DNA of 64,000 nucleotides. Origin: Ciceribacter ferrooxidans (lineage in GTDB: Bacteria > Pseudomonadota > Alphaproteobacteria > Rhizobiales > Rhizobiaceae). The position numbers and the translations under genes are program-made. Shown piece after piece: positions 27,594 to 36,502 of this stretch (positions are counted from its first letter, which is position 1; every line of letters begins with the position of its first letter). A model generated the notes under the pieces. It searched no databases, had not been told where the DNA came from, and saw nothing but the letters and a program-made list of their open reading frames with translations. The stretch is taken from the NCBI RefSeq assembly GCF_004137355.1, contig NZ_SDVB01000249.1, forward strand, positions 1 through 64,000. The letters are read 5' to 3'.

Positions 27594-28355
27594 TTATCGA
27601 CCGCCGAACCCTGTCGCCTTGCGCAGGATCGCGATCTCGCTGTTCGTCAGGCGACGAACGTCGCCTTTCGGCAGGTCGCCAAGCTCGACGTCACCGATCG
27701 CCACGCGGACGAGGCGCAGGCACTCGACGCCGATCGCTTCCAGCATCCGGCGTATCTGACGGTTGCGCCCCTCCTCGAGCGTCACCTCGAGCCAGGTGTT
27801 CTTTTCCCCATGACGGATGATCCGGACGGAAGCGGCACGCCATGTCTCCCCCTCCACCGGCACGCCGCTCTTCAGTTGTTTGGCCTGACGGTCGTCGAGG
27901 CGCCCACCGACTTGCACGTGATAGATCTTGGGCACGTGGGTCGCGGGGTCCAGAAGCCTCTGGGCGAACACCGTATCATTGGTGAAGAGCAGCAAGCCTT
28001 CGCTCGCCTTGTCGAGCCGCCCGACCGGTGAAAGAAAGCCGAATCCCGCATCCTTGAGGCAGGAATAGACCGTCTCCCTGCCCTCCGGGTCGTCCCTGGT
28101 GGTGACCAGGCCGCGCGGCTTGTTCAGCATGACGTAGACCTTCTCTTCGGCGGCAACGGCCAGGCCGTCGACTTCGATGCGATCCGAATGAATATCCACC
28201 CAGGTCTCGAAATCGGTGACAGCTTTGCCGCCGACCGAAATCCGCCCCTCAGCCAGCAGCCTCTCCGCCTGCGTGCGAGAGCAGTAACCGAGCTTCGACA
28301 GCGCGCGGGTGATCGTCACCCGGTTGCCTGTTCCGCCTTTTGCCGTTCTTGCCAC
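27594..28355 (-). CDS. RsuA/RluB-family pseudouridine synthase
   Basis: A 253-residue RNA-modifying enzyme with an N-terminal S4 RNA-binding domain (ITRALSKLGYCSRTQAERLL) and the catalytic core with Asp in GRLDKASEGLLLF near residue 105. It isomerises a uridine in rRNA (23S or 16S; the family alone does not tell). The frame is open to 28439. A GTG at 28353-28355 gives the typical short lead before the S4 domain. It is 118 bp downstream of the fhc operon, on the same strand. Confidence 0.88.
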   Translation of the reverse strand: MARTAKGGTGNRVTITRALSKLGYCSRTQAERLLAEGRISVGGKAVTDFETWVDIHSDRIEVDGLAVAAEEKVYVMLNKPRGLVTTRDDPEGRETVYSCLKDAGFGFLSPVGRLDKASEGLLLFTNDTVFAQRLLDPATHVPKIYHVQVGGRLDDRQAKQLKSGVPVEGETWRAASVRIIRHGEKNTWLEVTLEEGRNRQIRRMLEAIGVECLRLVRVAIGDVELGDLPKGDVRRLTNSEIAILRKATGFGGR

Positions 28356-28473
28356 GAGTAGTTTCCGCACCGGTCGAAGTTGTTCGGACTTACCGCCGTG
28401 ACGGATCACGACGACTAAAGGCCATTGATCGAACGACACGACAAGTCAAGCAAGAGGTTCGGATATGGAAAGC

Positions 28474-29289
28474 TCATCGTCGGTTGCGAAACAGGATCTC
28501 GCCCTTGCCGAACACTGCATTGTCGCCGCAGACGCGGGTCGGCGCGGTTCCCAGCAGCGGCTTATCGAGGATCTTCTCCGCGATCAGGAAGCGGTCGAAC
28601 AGGCCGGAAAAGGCAATGTCGGCATTTCCGCAATCGACGAATGTCAGCGAGAGCGCCTCCGGCTGCCGGTCGAGGAGAAGCGACCCCCTCTTCATGAGAT
28701 AGCCTGGCATGACGCCGACCCGACCCGTCACGACGATAGTTCCGGCGATCATGCCGAGCCCGAGATAATCGCCGCATCCCTTGAGCACCGCGATCAGTCC
28801 GCGCCGCATCCGCTCGCCGGCGCGATGCCCGGCCTTGCCACGCACGACGATCGTTCCGCCGCTGACACCCTGCAGCTCACCTGCCAGCGGAGCACCGAGG
28901 CGATCCCCGGCATTGCCGGTCACCTCGATACGGCCTCCTGAGAGACCGGAACCGAGTTCCTCGCCCGCGCTGCCGTCGATGACCAGCATACCGCCGCCCA
29001 TTGCCCGGCCCGCCCTGAAGCCGACATCCCCGACGACGCGGATATTGCCGGACGTCATGCCCGCGCCGACCTGATCGAAGCGCCGCGATCCTCCGGCAAA
29101 AACGATGGATGATGTGTCCTTGCCCGCTATCCTGAAGAGGTCGCCGGCCTTGAGGCCGGTCCGCGTCGTTCCGACCGGCAAGGCCGCGATATCCGATACC
29201 GGCAAACCTGACAGGCGGTCCGGGACGAGCGCCGACAGATCGAGCCTCTCTTCGGGTTCGGCGAGGAGCGTGAAGGTCAGCGGCTTCAT
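28474..29289 (-). CDS. fhcC: Formyltransferase/hydrolase complex subunit C (FhcC)
   Basis: A 271-residue protein of the formylmethanofuran dehydrogenase subunit C type, built of Gly-rich beta-helix repeats (GGxIxVxGxAG pattern from about residue 85 to 210). In bacteria the Fhc complex moves the formyl group from H4MPT to methylofuran and hydrolyses it to formate. It is the last gene of fhcBADC and overlaps fhcD by four bases. Confidence 0.95.
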   Translation of the reverse strand: MKPLTFTLLAEPEERLDLSALVPDRLSGLPVSDIAALPVGTTRTGLKAGDLFRIAGKDTSSIVFAGGSRRFDQVGAGMTSGNIRVVGDVGFRAGRAMGGGMLVIDGSAGEELGSGLSGGRIEVTGNAGDRLGAPLAGELQGVSGGTIVVRGKAGHRAGERMRRGLIAVLKGCGDYLGLGMIAGTIVVTGRVGVMPGYLMKRGSLLLDRQPEALSLTFVDCGNADIAFSGLFDRFLIAEKILDKPLLGTAPTRVCGDNAVFGKGEILFRNRR

Positions 29290-30194
29290 GGCAGCAGCTC
29301 CTTGAGGTGGTAATGGAACTTGCCGAGCTTGCCGCCGTAATTGCCGGCGCTGATCCTGAGTGCCCCCTGTTTCGGTCCGAGCTTGACGACGGCCTTGAGG
29401 CCGGCACGCATCGCGTCCGCGACGGCATCGCTGGTCTCGCCGTCGATCACGATCTCCAGCACCGCATTGGTGCCGGGCTCGAGCGCCGTCTTCACGGCTC
29501 CCTTGAGCGTCGGCGCGAAGGCGTCGTTGGTCGACGCCATCATCCCCTTGTACTTGCCGCCGACCTTCGAGCCGGAGCGCACGATCCCTCCCGGGAAGGG
29601 CATGATGACCCCCGGGACCTTCTCGATGGCGGCAACGGCGGTCTCGGCGGCCTTGAGCGCCTTTGCCCAGTCGGCGGCAAGAAGCAGCATGTTGCCGCCG
29701 CCCACGGCCTGCTTGGTCAAGCCCGTCGTCGCCTCGCAGAGGAACTCTCCGTCCATCACGGGGACACGCCAATAGTGCTTGCCGCCGAACCTCTTGGATA
29801 TCTGCCAGCCGTCGCCGAAATAGCGGAGCGCCGAACCGAGATCGAGCGGTGCGCTGCCTTCCAGACCAGCGAAGCAGGCACTGCCGGGCGAGGTCAACAC
29901 GCACTGGCCCAGGCGCGTTTTCAGCTGCTTCTGCAACTCGTCCGTCCCCATCGCGAACAGCATGACCCGGCAGCCGGGACGACCGTCCGGCGTCTCGGTT
30001 TCGGGCACATCCATATCGATGCCCGCCTCGCATCCGCAGCCGATAACGGAGGTGGCAAAGCCGGTCATGGTGATCGCGGCCTGACGTGCCCACTTAAGCG
30101 TGGGAGCGGTGATGATGATTGCGGTCGCCCGCATACCGAAGGCTTCGGCAAACGTGTCGTCGATGACGACGCCATTGCGGATCAGCTGTTGCAT
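29286..30194 (-). CDS. fhcD: Formylmethanofuran-H4MPT formyltransferase (FhcD/Ftr)
   Basis: A 302-residue cytoplasmic enzyme matching archaeal Ftr along its length (IRNGVVIDDTFAEAFGMRAT start; GGVVMPFPGG-like centre). It transfers the formyl group between N5-formyl-H4MPT and methylofuran. The MQQLIRNG start at 30194 is family-consistent and overlaps fhcA by 13 bases; an upstream in-frame extension to 30251 is rejected. Confidence 0.96.
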   Translation of the reverse strand: MQQLIRNGVVIDDTFAEAFGMRATAIIITAPTLKWARQAAITMTGFATSVIGCGCEAGIDMDVPETETPDGRPGCRVMLFAMGTDELQKQLKTRLGQCVLTSPGSACFAGLEGSAPLDLGSALRYFGDGWQISKRFGGKHYWRVPVMDGEFLCEATTGLTKQAVGGGNMLLLAADWAKALKAAETAVAAIEKVPGVIMPFPGGIVRSGSKVGGKYKGMMASTNDAFAPTLKGAVKTALEPGTNAVLEIVIDGETSDAVADAMRAGLKAVVKLGPKQGALRISAGNYGGKLGKFHYHLKELLP

Positions 30195-31813
30195 GGGACC
30201 TCCGCAAAGGCGTCGGCGCGAGCGATCGCCGTCTCCGGAAACGTGAACCAATCAAGACCGAGCCCGTAGCGGCTTTCGAAATAGTCGACAAGGCGGCGGG
30301 TCATCGCCCTGTCTTGCGGCGGATCGAGGCGCAGTGCCTTGCCCCACCGGTAATGAGTGACGGCACCGTCCTGAACCACGAGATCACCGTTCTTGAAGAC
30401 CAGCGCCGCCTCGCGGAACATCCGGGCGATGTCCTTGCCCCGCCTGTAGACCGCAACGTCGGCGATCGCACCCGCACCGAGATGACCGCGATCCTTGAGC
30501 CCGAGGAGCCTCGCCGGGGCGGCACGGGTCATGATGGCAATCTCGTCGAGCGTGTATTCGCGCGCGATCGCAGACAGCGTCGAGTGCTTCAGCGCCGCCT
30601 GGTTGAGCTTCTCCGATTGGATGTCCCGCGCCTCGCGGCTCATCAGGAGTTCGAAAAGCTCCGGATAGGTGGTGAACGGCGCACCGTTCGGATGATCCGT
30701 CGTAAAGAAGACGCGCCACGGATCGGTGATCAGCAGGAAGAGCTCGAGCCCGATCGCCCATTGCAGCGAGCCGTAATAGTCCTGCTTGTAGCGGTAGGGC
30801 ACGATCCCGCCACCATTCGCGTCACCGTCATAGATGACGGACTTGCGCGGGCTCGCGTGGCCGATGGCCGAGAACTGGCGAATAACGTCGGCGGAGATCG
30901 TCACCGTCTGGCCAAACATGACCTGACCGACATCGATCGTGACTTCGGGAGTTCCATTGACGAGTTCGGCGAGCCGGGCCGCCTCGGAGGAGAAGCCGCG
31001 TTTCCCCTCCGTCCCGTAGCCGTAGAACTGCAGGTGCGCGAGGTGGAGCCTTTCCCCCTCGGCCGCGCTGATGGTCTCCGCCGCCGTCGCGGCATTGCCG
31101 GGTATGCCGAGATTGTTTGCATGAACGTGGAGCGGATGCGGAATGCCGAGGCGACCGACGGCCGCCTGCAGGGTCTTGACGATCCTGCGGGAACTGGCGC
31201 CGTAGGCAGGCACCACATCGTCGAAGGAGAAGGCGCGAACGTTTTCCTTGAAAGCCGCCGCACCACCGGCATTGATGACCTTAACGCCCAGCGACCGGGA
31301 GGATGAAACGGTCCAGGCGACGTAATCGTCGATCATCGCCGCCGGCTCATTGTCCCGGATCATCGAGAGCAGGAAATCGTCATTGCCGAGGATCGCAAGC
31401 GTCGCCTTGTCGATAATCGGGATGTCGGAGAGTTCCAGATGCGTGTGGAGCGCGTTGAGCGGGTTCATCGCCGGCTCGACCACCGTCGTGAAACCCATCT
31501 GTGCGTAGAGCGTCCCGGTCCGGAAGGTCGACCACCCGGCATTGGAAAGCGGGGTGTGCAAGGGACGGGTCTGGTGCGCGCGATGGTGCTCGGGCAACAG
31601 CAGGCGCGCCGTGTTCACGTTACCGCCGCCGACATGGGAATGAATGTCGATTGCCCCGGCCATCACCACGCAGCCGGAAACGTCGAAAGTCTTGTCGGCG
31701 CGCCGGCCTTCCGGCCTCTCGACGATCAATCCGTCGCGAATCCACAGGTCCCGCCGGCGGCTTTCACCGTTCACCGGGTCAACGACCTCTCCTCCCGCCA
31801 GTCGGATCAGCAC
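30182..31813 (-). CDS. fhcA: Formyltransferase/hydrolase complex subunit A (FhcA)
   Basis: A 543-residue amidohydrolase-fold subunit. The metal-binding HSH (residues 58-60) sits in DIHSHVGGGNVNTARLLLP, and other metal-site histidines recur in the barrel (HVHANNLG). It hydrolyses formyl-methylofuran to formate in bacteria. The start is GTG at 31811-31813 with a GGAGG site 7 nt upstream. It overlaps both neighbours, consistent with a tightly coupled complex. Confidence 0.96.
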   Translation of the reverse strand: MLIRLAGGEVVDPVNGESRRRDLWIRDGLIVERPEGRRADKTFDVSGCVVMAGAIDIHSHVGGGNVNTARLLLPEHHRAHQTRPLHTPLSNAGWSTFRTGTLYAQMGFTTVVEPAMNPLNALHTHLELSDIPIIDKATLAILGNDDFLLSMIRDNEPAAMIDDYVAWTVSSSRSLGVKVINAGGAAAFKENVRAFSFDDVVPAYGASSRRIVKTLQAAVGRLGIPHPLHVHANNLGIPGNAATAAETISAAEGERLHLAHLQFYGYGTEGKRGFSSEAARLAELVNGTPEVTIDVGQVMFGQTVTISADVIRQFSAIGHASPRKSVIYDGDANGGGIVPYRYKQDYYGSLQWAIGLELFLLITDPWRVFFTTDHPNGAPFTTYPELFELLMSREARDIQSEKLNQAALKHSTLSAIAREYTLDEIAIMTRAAPARLLGLKDRGHLGAGAIADVAVYRRGKDIARMFREAALVFKNGDLVVQDGAVTHYRWGKALRLDPPQDRAMTRRLVDYFESRYGLGLDWFTFPETAIARADAFAEVPCNS

Positions 31814-32913
31814 GGCAGCGCCTCCTTCTCCGGCAGGGCATCCGCCAGTTCGCGGAGAACCCCGGAAACACTGGGACGATGCGAGGGCGCGGACGCCTTC
31901 ACCGCCATCAGCGTTCCGATACGGCTCGAATAAAAGACGCCGTCGTGGTCGACACCGGCCCGCCCGACGGTGATTGTTACCGCTGCCCCGGAAACCGCAC
32001 CCTCGCCCGGAACGAAGGCGACGAGCGGCAGGCCGCGGCGATGCGCCGGCGGATCGCCTTCTCCATCCGAAATCCAGAGATGCAGGTCCACCTCCCGCTC
32101 GGCGATCATCCGCGTCACGTCCGAGAGCTGTGGATCGTAGACCGGCTTGCCGGCGCCGAAGCCGGTTCGCGGCGGAAAGCCTGTCATCCAGACGGATGCG
32201 AGCATGAGGCCCCAGGCACGATCATCGGAAGGCAGGAAGAGGCTGGTCGCACGTCGACTGCGATTGAGATCACCGACCAACCCCTGCAGCATGGCAAGCG
32301 TAAAAATCCCCTGCTGCCGACCAGAGAAGACAAAGACGGGAAATGCGGCTTTGCCCAGTGCGGCCGCCAAGTCATCAAGCCCCTCGACAACTCCGACGCT
32401 CTTCCTGCCGCCGAGACCGGCCCGCACCGAGGCGAGAACGGCTGCCAGCAGTTGGCCGGGAGCCTCGACGACGCTCGCCTTCACCCGTTTCAGTATGGCG
32501 GCGATCTCGGATGCGGTGTCCTCGCGTCTCGCGTCCGATATGTGGAACCAGCGCCGCTTGTGCGAAGGCACCAGGTCCGGACGCGCTGCATGCCAGGACA
32601 GAAGGAGTTCGTGACGAGCGGCCGGGATTTCGCCGACCAGAACGATCAGGTCGGCCCGCCGGCGGGTCTCGAGCGGAGTCGTGAAGAAGCCGCCATGATC
32701 GGTGAAGAGCGCCGCCTCTTCGGCGAGTTCGCATCCGCGGACATGGTCATAAGCCGCTCCGACTCGTTCGGCCAGCGCGATCACACTTCGACAACCATGA
32801 ATATCCGAATCGACTGAAATAACCGGGCAGCGGCACGACACCAGAAGCTTCGCCGTCTCCTGAATAGCGGCTGTCAATGAAACTGCCTGGTTGCCTATCC
32901 ACGCAACCGACAT
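31807..32913 (-). CDS. fhcB: Formyltransferase/hydrolase complex subunit B (FhcB)
   Basis: A 368-residue subunit related to the molybdopterin subunit of archaeal formylmethanofuran dehydrogenase. The bacterial family is known to lack the redox active site and serves structurally. I see no CxxC cluster motif at the N terminus. The ATG at 32911-32913 (MSVAWIGNQ) is used; a TTG nine bases upstream is possible. It is the first gene of the fhcBADC operon, with tandem palindromes just upstream. Confidence 0.92.
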   Translation of the reverse strand: MSVAWIGNQAVSLTAAIQETAKLLVSCRCPVISVDSDIHGCRSVIALAERVGAAYDHVRGCELAEEAALFTDHGGFFTTPLETRRRADLIVLVGEIPAARHELLLSWHAARPDLVPSHKRRWFHISDARREDTASEIAAILKRVKASVVEAPGQLLAAVLASVRAGLGGRKSVGVVEGLDDLAAALGKAAFPVFVFSGRQQGIFTLAMLQGLVGDLNRSRRATSLFLPSDDRAWGLMLASVWMTGFPPRTGFGAGKPVYDPQLSDVTRMIAEREVDLHLWISDGEGDPPAHRRGLPLVAFVPGEGAVSGAAVTITVGRAGVDHDGVFYSSRIGTLMAVKASAPSHRPSVSGVLRELADALPEKEALPC

Positions 32914-32937
32914 ACCCCACAACTTTCTGGTGCCGGT

Positions 32938-32963
32938 CTAGATTCTAGCCAATTCTCTGAGAA
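32938..32963. promoter_or_regulatory. Tandem palindromes in the fhc promoter region
   Basis: Two perfect 11-bp palindromes, CTAGATTCTAG (32938-32948) and TTCTCTGAGAA (32953-32963), lie 25-50 bp before fhcB with centres 15 bp apart. They share a TTCTA/TTCTC half-site with the dyad before the divergent beta-RFAP operon. A common regulator is inferred. Confidence 0.45.
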
Positions 32964-32995
32964 AGTGAACCCCCGCCCGGAATCAAAATCGCCGA

Positions 32996-33394
32996 TCAGT
33001 CGTCGTACTTCAAGTAGGCAAACCGCTGGTCGGTCCGCGGAGTACCTTCGAGGGCGCCGCCTTCCCTGCCGGGTTGCCACTGCACGACTTCCTCGATCTT
33101 GCGGGCGAGTTCGAAGTCCTTGTCGGTGATCCCCTTGGCCACATGCGTCATCAGCTTGACCTCGACCCAGGCATAGGACGCCTTGAGATCGGGATGATGC
33201 CACGCAGCTTCGGCCAGGTGGCCAACCGTGTTGATGACCATCAGCGTCGATTTCCAGCTGTGGGTCTTGTACTTGCGGCGCAGCCAGCCATCCTCGTAAC
33301 GCCAGTGCGGCAGTTCACGCTTCAGCCTCTCGAGGATCTCGGCTTCGGAGTAGACACGGTCCGCCTTGCCGGCGGCATCGGTGTGGTCGTTCAT
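32996..33394 (-). CDS. Pterin-4a-carbinolamine dehydratase-like protein (Pcd/DCoH)
   Basis: A 132-residue protein with the DCoH hallmark HHPDLKASYAWVEVKLMTH near residues 66-84 and the downstream AKGITDKD. Homologues (pcd) lie in other H4MPT clusters and are thought to act in pterin handling rather than phenylalanine metabolism, since no hydroxylase is present here. The ATG at 33392-33394 has a GGAGG site at best spacing; ATG 33400 is the alternative. It is the first gene of the left-pointing group. Confidence 0.88.
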   Translation of the reverse strand: MNDHTDAAGKADRVYSEAEILERLKRELPHWRYEDGWLRRKYKTHSWKSTLMVINTVGHLAEAAWHHPDLKASYAWVEVKLMTHVAKGITDKDFELARKIEEVVQWQPGREGGALEGTPRTDQRFAYLKYDD

Positions 33395-33472
33395 CGACAT
33401 GGCCTCCCTCATTCTTTGATCACGCCGCTTGCGCTGCGACCAAAAGACGATATCATATCCCCCGGGCCCGAT

Positions 33473-33490
33473 ATTCTAGATTGTTAGAAT
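33473..33490. promoter_or_regulatory. Inverted repeat upstream of the H4MPT operon
   Basis: ATTCTAGATTGTTAGAAT is a perfect 6+6 dyad with a 6-bp spacer, 9 bp before the beta-RFAP synthase ATG and in the divergent region shared with the pcd-like gene. It resembles the palindrome before fhcB. Confidence 0.45.
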
Positions 33491-33498
33491 TACATCAA

Positions 33499-34485
33499 AT
33501 GTCGGACTCCGTCACCATTCAGGTCCCTGCGCGCTTGCATCTCGGTTTCCTCGACATTCCGGGAAAGACGAGCGGGCGTTTCGGCAGCATAGGCCTTCCC
33601 CTCGAGACGATCTCCACGGTCCTGACGGTCGCCAGAGCGCGCGAAACCAGCGTCGAGGGCGGGGAGCAGGCGCGTATTCGCGCGCATATCACCAAGCTGA
33701 GCACGCATCTCGGAATTGATAGCCATCACAAGGTGATCGTGCATCGCACGATCCCGAGTCACTCTGGCCTCGGATCGGGAACGCAGCTCGCGCTTGCGGT
33801 TTCCGCAGCGCTGCGGACGCTTCATCAGCTCCCGTTCGCCATTCGCGACGACGCCGTATTTCTCGGCCGCGGCACGCGCTCCGGCATCGGTATCGCCGCA
33901 TTCGACCGGGGTGGGCTGATCATCGATGCCGGCAAGGGGCAGGATGACCAGGCCCCCACCGTGATCTCGCGGATTCCCTTTCCCGAGAACTGGCGCATCA
34001 TCCTCGTGTTCGACCATCGCCATGAAGGTATCCACGGCGAGGCCGAAATCGCCGCCTTCCGCGCTCTCCCGCCGTTCGCCGAAACGAGTTCGGCAACCAT
34101 CTGCCGCACGACGCTGATGGCGTTGATGCCCTCTCTGATCGAAGGTGATCTCGCCGCCTTCGGCAAGGCCGTGGAGACCATCCAGGCCGAAATCGGACGC
34201 TACTTTACTCCCGCACAGGGAGGCCTCTTCACCAGCAAGGCGGTCGAAGCCGCCGTCCGCAAGCTTGCGGTTCACGGCGCGGTCGGCATCGGGCAGAGCT
34301 CCTGGGGTCCGACCGGTTTTGCCTTCAGCGAGTCGCAGGAGGCGGCAGAACAGATCGTCGACGACGCCGGCATCGATCAGCCGGGCCTGAGTACCCGCAT
34401 CGTACCCGCACGAAACCTCGGCGCGAAAATCACCCAGACGGTGATGCCGCCGCAGTTCGGCCTGAGACAAGGGCGCTTTCACTGA
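33499..34485 (+). CDS. Beta-ribofuranosylaminobenzene 5'-phosphate synthase
   Basis: A 328-residue GHMP-kinase-fold protein (VPARLHLGFLDIP start; HSGLGSGTQLALAVSAALR near residue 92). It condenses p-aminobenzoate or p-hydroxybenzoate with PRPP, the committed step of H4MPT synthesis. The MSDSVTIQV start at 33499 is preferred over a TTG at 33481, although its ribosome site is weak. It is the first gene of the right-pointing operon that ends with fae. Confidence 0.93.
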   Translation: MSDSVTIQVPARLHLGFLDIPGKTSGRFGSIGLPLETISTVLTVARARETSVEGGEQARIRAHITKLSTHLGIDSHHKVIVHRTIPSHSGLGSGTQLALAVSAALRTLHQLPFAIRDDAVFLGRGTRSGIGIAAFDRGGLIIDAGKGQDDQAPTVISRIPFPENWRIILVFDHRHEGIHGEAEIAAFRALPPFAETSSATICRTTLMALMPSLIEGDLAAFGKAVETIQAEIGRYFTPAQGGLFTSKAVEAAVRKLAVHGAVGIGQSSWGPTGFAFSESQEAAEQIVDDAGIDQPGLSTRIVPARNLGAKITQTVMPPQFGLRQGRFH

Positions 34486-34500
34486 GGAGGAACGAGAACC

Positions 34501-35394
34501 TTGAGCCGCAAGACCATTCTCCACATGCTCACGCCGCTGAAGCAGATGAGCCCATTCGACGTCAACATGGCGCTCGATGCGGGGTATGATCACGTCATCC
34601 CCTATACCGACGTAACGCTCGCCGACGTCGGCAATCTCGTGCAGGACGCGATCTTCTCGCGGCCTCCGGATGCGGGCATGGCGACGGGGATTTTTCTTGC
34701 CGGCAAGGATGCGGCACTGGCGCTCGACATGCTGGATGCAGCAAGGAAGGCCATGGTCCCGCCGTTCGAGGTCTCGGTGTTCGCCGATCCAGCCGGGTCT
34801 TTCACGACGGCGGCCGCGATGGTTGCCAAAGTCGAGAAGGCGCTGGCAAAGCAGCACGGCCGCGACCTCGGCGGGGCAAAGGTAGCGATCTTCGGCGCGA
34901 CCGGCGTCGTCGGCTACTGCACCGCCGTCATCGCGGCCAGGGAAGGCGCCGCGGTCACCATCGCCGGCCATGACGGCGTCGAACGCGTACGGCACGTCGC
35001 CCAATCGGTGAAGGATCGCTTCGGCGTCGATGTCGAAGCTGTTGACGGATCGACGGAAGACGGCAAGAGGGCGATACTCGCCGAGGCGGAAATCGTCTTG
35101 ACGGCCGCGAAGGCGGGCGTACAGGTGATATCCTCGGAACAGTTACAGTCATCCGGGAAACTCCTCGTCGCTGCGGACGTGAACGCCGTTCCACCGGCGG
35201 GCATCGAGGGTCTCAAGGTCAATGCCAACGGCGAGCCCCTCCATGGGCAAGCGATCGGCATCGGTCCCCTGTCGATCGGCAACGTCAAGTACAAGACCCA
35301 GGCGGGTCTCTTCGCACGGATGATCTCCGCCGAGAAACCCGTCATCTTTGATTTCCAGGATGCATTCACCCTTGCCCGCAGCCTCGCCAAATAG
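34501..35394 (+). CDS. mtdB: NAD(P)-dependent methylene-H4MPT dehydrogenase
   Basis: A 297-residue enzyme that oxidises methylene-H4MPT to methenyl-H4MPT. It contains the pyridine-nucleotide motif IFGATGVVGYCTAV near residue 130 and the MtdA/MtdB N-terminal stretch LTPLKQMSPFDVNMALDAG. MtdB rather than MtdA is inferred from the context of H4MPT-only partner genes. The start is TTG at 34501 after a strong AGGAGGAA site. The downstream ATP-grasp gene starts inside its 3' end. Confidence 0.93.
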   Translation: MSRKTILHMLTPLKQMSPFDVNMALDAGYDHVIPYTDVTLADVGNLVQDAIFSRPPDAGMATGIFLAGKDAALALDMLDAARKAMVPPFEVSVFADPAGSFTTAAAMVAKVEKALAKQHGRDLGGAKVAIFGATGVVGYCTAVIAAREGAAVTIAGHDGVERVRHVAQSVKDRFGVDVEAVDGSTEDGKRAILAEAEIVLTAAKAGVQVISSEQLQSSGKLLVAADVNAVPPAGIEGLKVNANGEPLHGQAIGIGPLSIGNVKYKTQAGLFARMISAEKPVIFDFQDAFTLARSLAK

Positions 35395-36502
35395 CCCCAC
35401 GATCCTGGTGGTGGCGATTTCCGGGCGGTCGCTCGCAACAGCAGCCCGCCGGGCGGGGTATCGCGTGCTGGTGGCCGATCTGTTCAACGACATCGACACC
35501 TGTCGGCTGGCCGAACGGGCGACGATCCTGCCGGGCAGCTTACACAACGGGATCGACGGCCGTGAAATCGTGCCGAGCCTCCGGAGACTTGTCGGAGAGG
35601 ACCGGCCGGAGGCACTCGTCTACGGCTCGGGCTTTGAACGCAGGCCGGAGATCGTCGAGATGCTGGCGGAGACTTTTCCGGTTGCCGGTAACAGCACGGA
35701 TGCGATCAGGCGGGTGAAGGATCCTCTGTCACTTGCGTCGCTTTGTGGCGAGATCGGCATCCCCCATCCGGAGATATGCTTCGAGGCCCCGAAAGATCGA
35801 CGAGGCTGGCTGACGAAGGTCCCCGGCGGCGCCGGCGGCTCCCATGTGCGGCAGGCCACGTCTTTCGGTTCCTCTCCGTCGGGCAGCTATTTCCAGCGGC
35901 ACGTTCCGGGAGTGGGCCTCTCCGCCCTGTTCCTCGCCGGACGAGGTCGTACACGCGTCGTCGGCTACAGCCGTCAGTGGTCCTCGCCCACGGCGACAAG
36001 CCCGTTCCGCTATGGCGGCGCCGTTCGGCTCCCGCGTTTTCCCCGCGAAAAGGGGGAGAAGGTCAGCGGCTGGCTGAACGACCTCGTCGCCCGGACGGGG
36101 CTGGTCGGCCTCTGCAGCGCGGACTTCATCGATGGACCGGAAGGAACGTTCCTTCTGGAGATCAACCCGCGTCCGGGCGCGACGCTCGACATTTTCGACG
36201 GAGAAGACACCCCGTTGCTGACGCAACATCTTCGTGCGGTTCGCGGCGAGAGTATCGAGATCCCCCGTTTCCGGGGGGTGATGGCGTCGGCGGTGGTCTA
36301 TGCCGCCCGGCCGATTCCCCGCTTTCCCGACCTGGAATGGCCGCCGCTGACGGCGGACCATCAGCGCCCCGGCTCCGCGCTCGATGCGGGCGATCCGGTC
36401 TGCACGGTGCTCGCGCAAGCCCGCTCCGCCGCGGCGGCCGAACGAGCGGTCAAGGCCAGAATAAACGAACTGACACCCCATTGGGAGGAGAATGCAGGAT
36501 GA
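35360..36502 (+). CDS. ATP-grasp ligase of the H4MPT/methylofuran island (first of two)
   Basis: A 380-residue ATP-grasp protein. The glycine-rich loop is VPGGAGGSHVRQ near residue 155-166 and the metal-binding end is TFLLEINPRPGATLDI near 265. Such ligases appear in all H4MPT clusters; which bond this one forms (a side chain of H4MPT or the polyglutamate tail of methylofuran) is not settled by sequence. It starts 35 bases inside mtdB and shares an ATGA overlap with mch. Confidence 0.85.
   Translation: MHSPLPAASPNSPTILVVAISGRSLATAARRAGYRVLVADLFNDIDTCRLAERATILPGSLHNGIDGREIVPSLRRLVGEDRPEALVYGSGFERRPEIVEMLAETFPVAGNSTDAIRRVKDPLSLASLCGEIGIPHPEICFEAPKDRRGWLTKVPGGAGGSHVRQATSFGSSPSGSYFQRHVPGVGLSALFLAGRGRTRVVGYSRQWSSPTATSPFRYGGAVRLPRFPREKGEKVSGWLNDLVARTGLVGLCSADFIDGPEGTFLLEINPRPGATLDIFDGEDTPLLTQHLRAVRGESIEIPRFRGVMASAVVYAARPIPRFPDLEWPPLTADHQRPGSALDAGDPVCTVLAQARSAAAAERAVKARINELTPHWEENAG

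Noticed and set aside
35743-36498. Upstream in-frame extension of mch
   Set aside because: Overlaps the ATP-grasp gene in another frame. The mch family starts at the ATG at 36499 with its own ribosome site.
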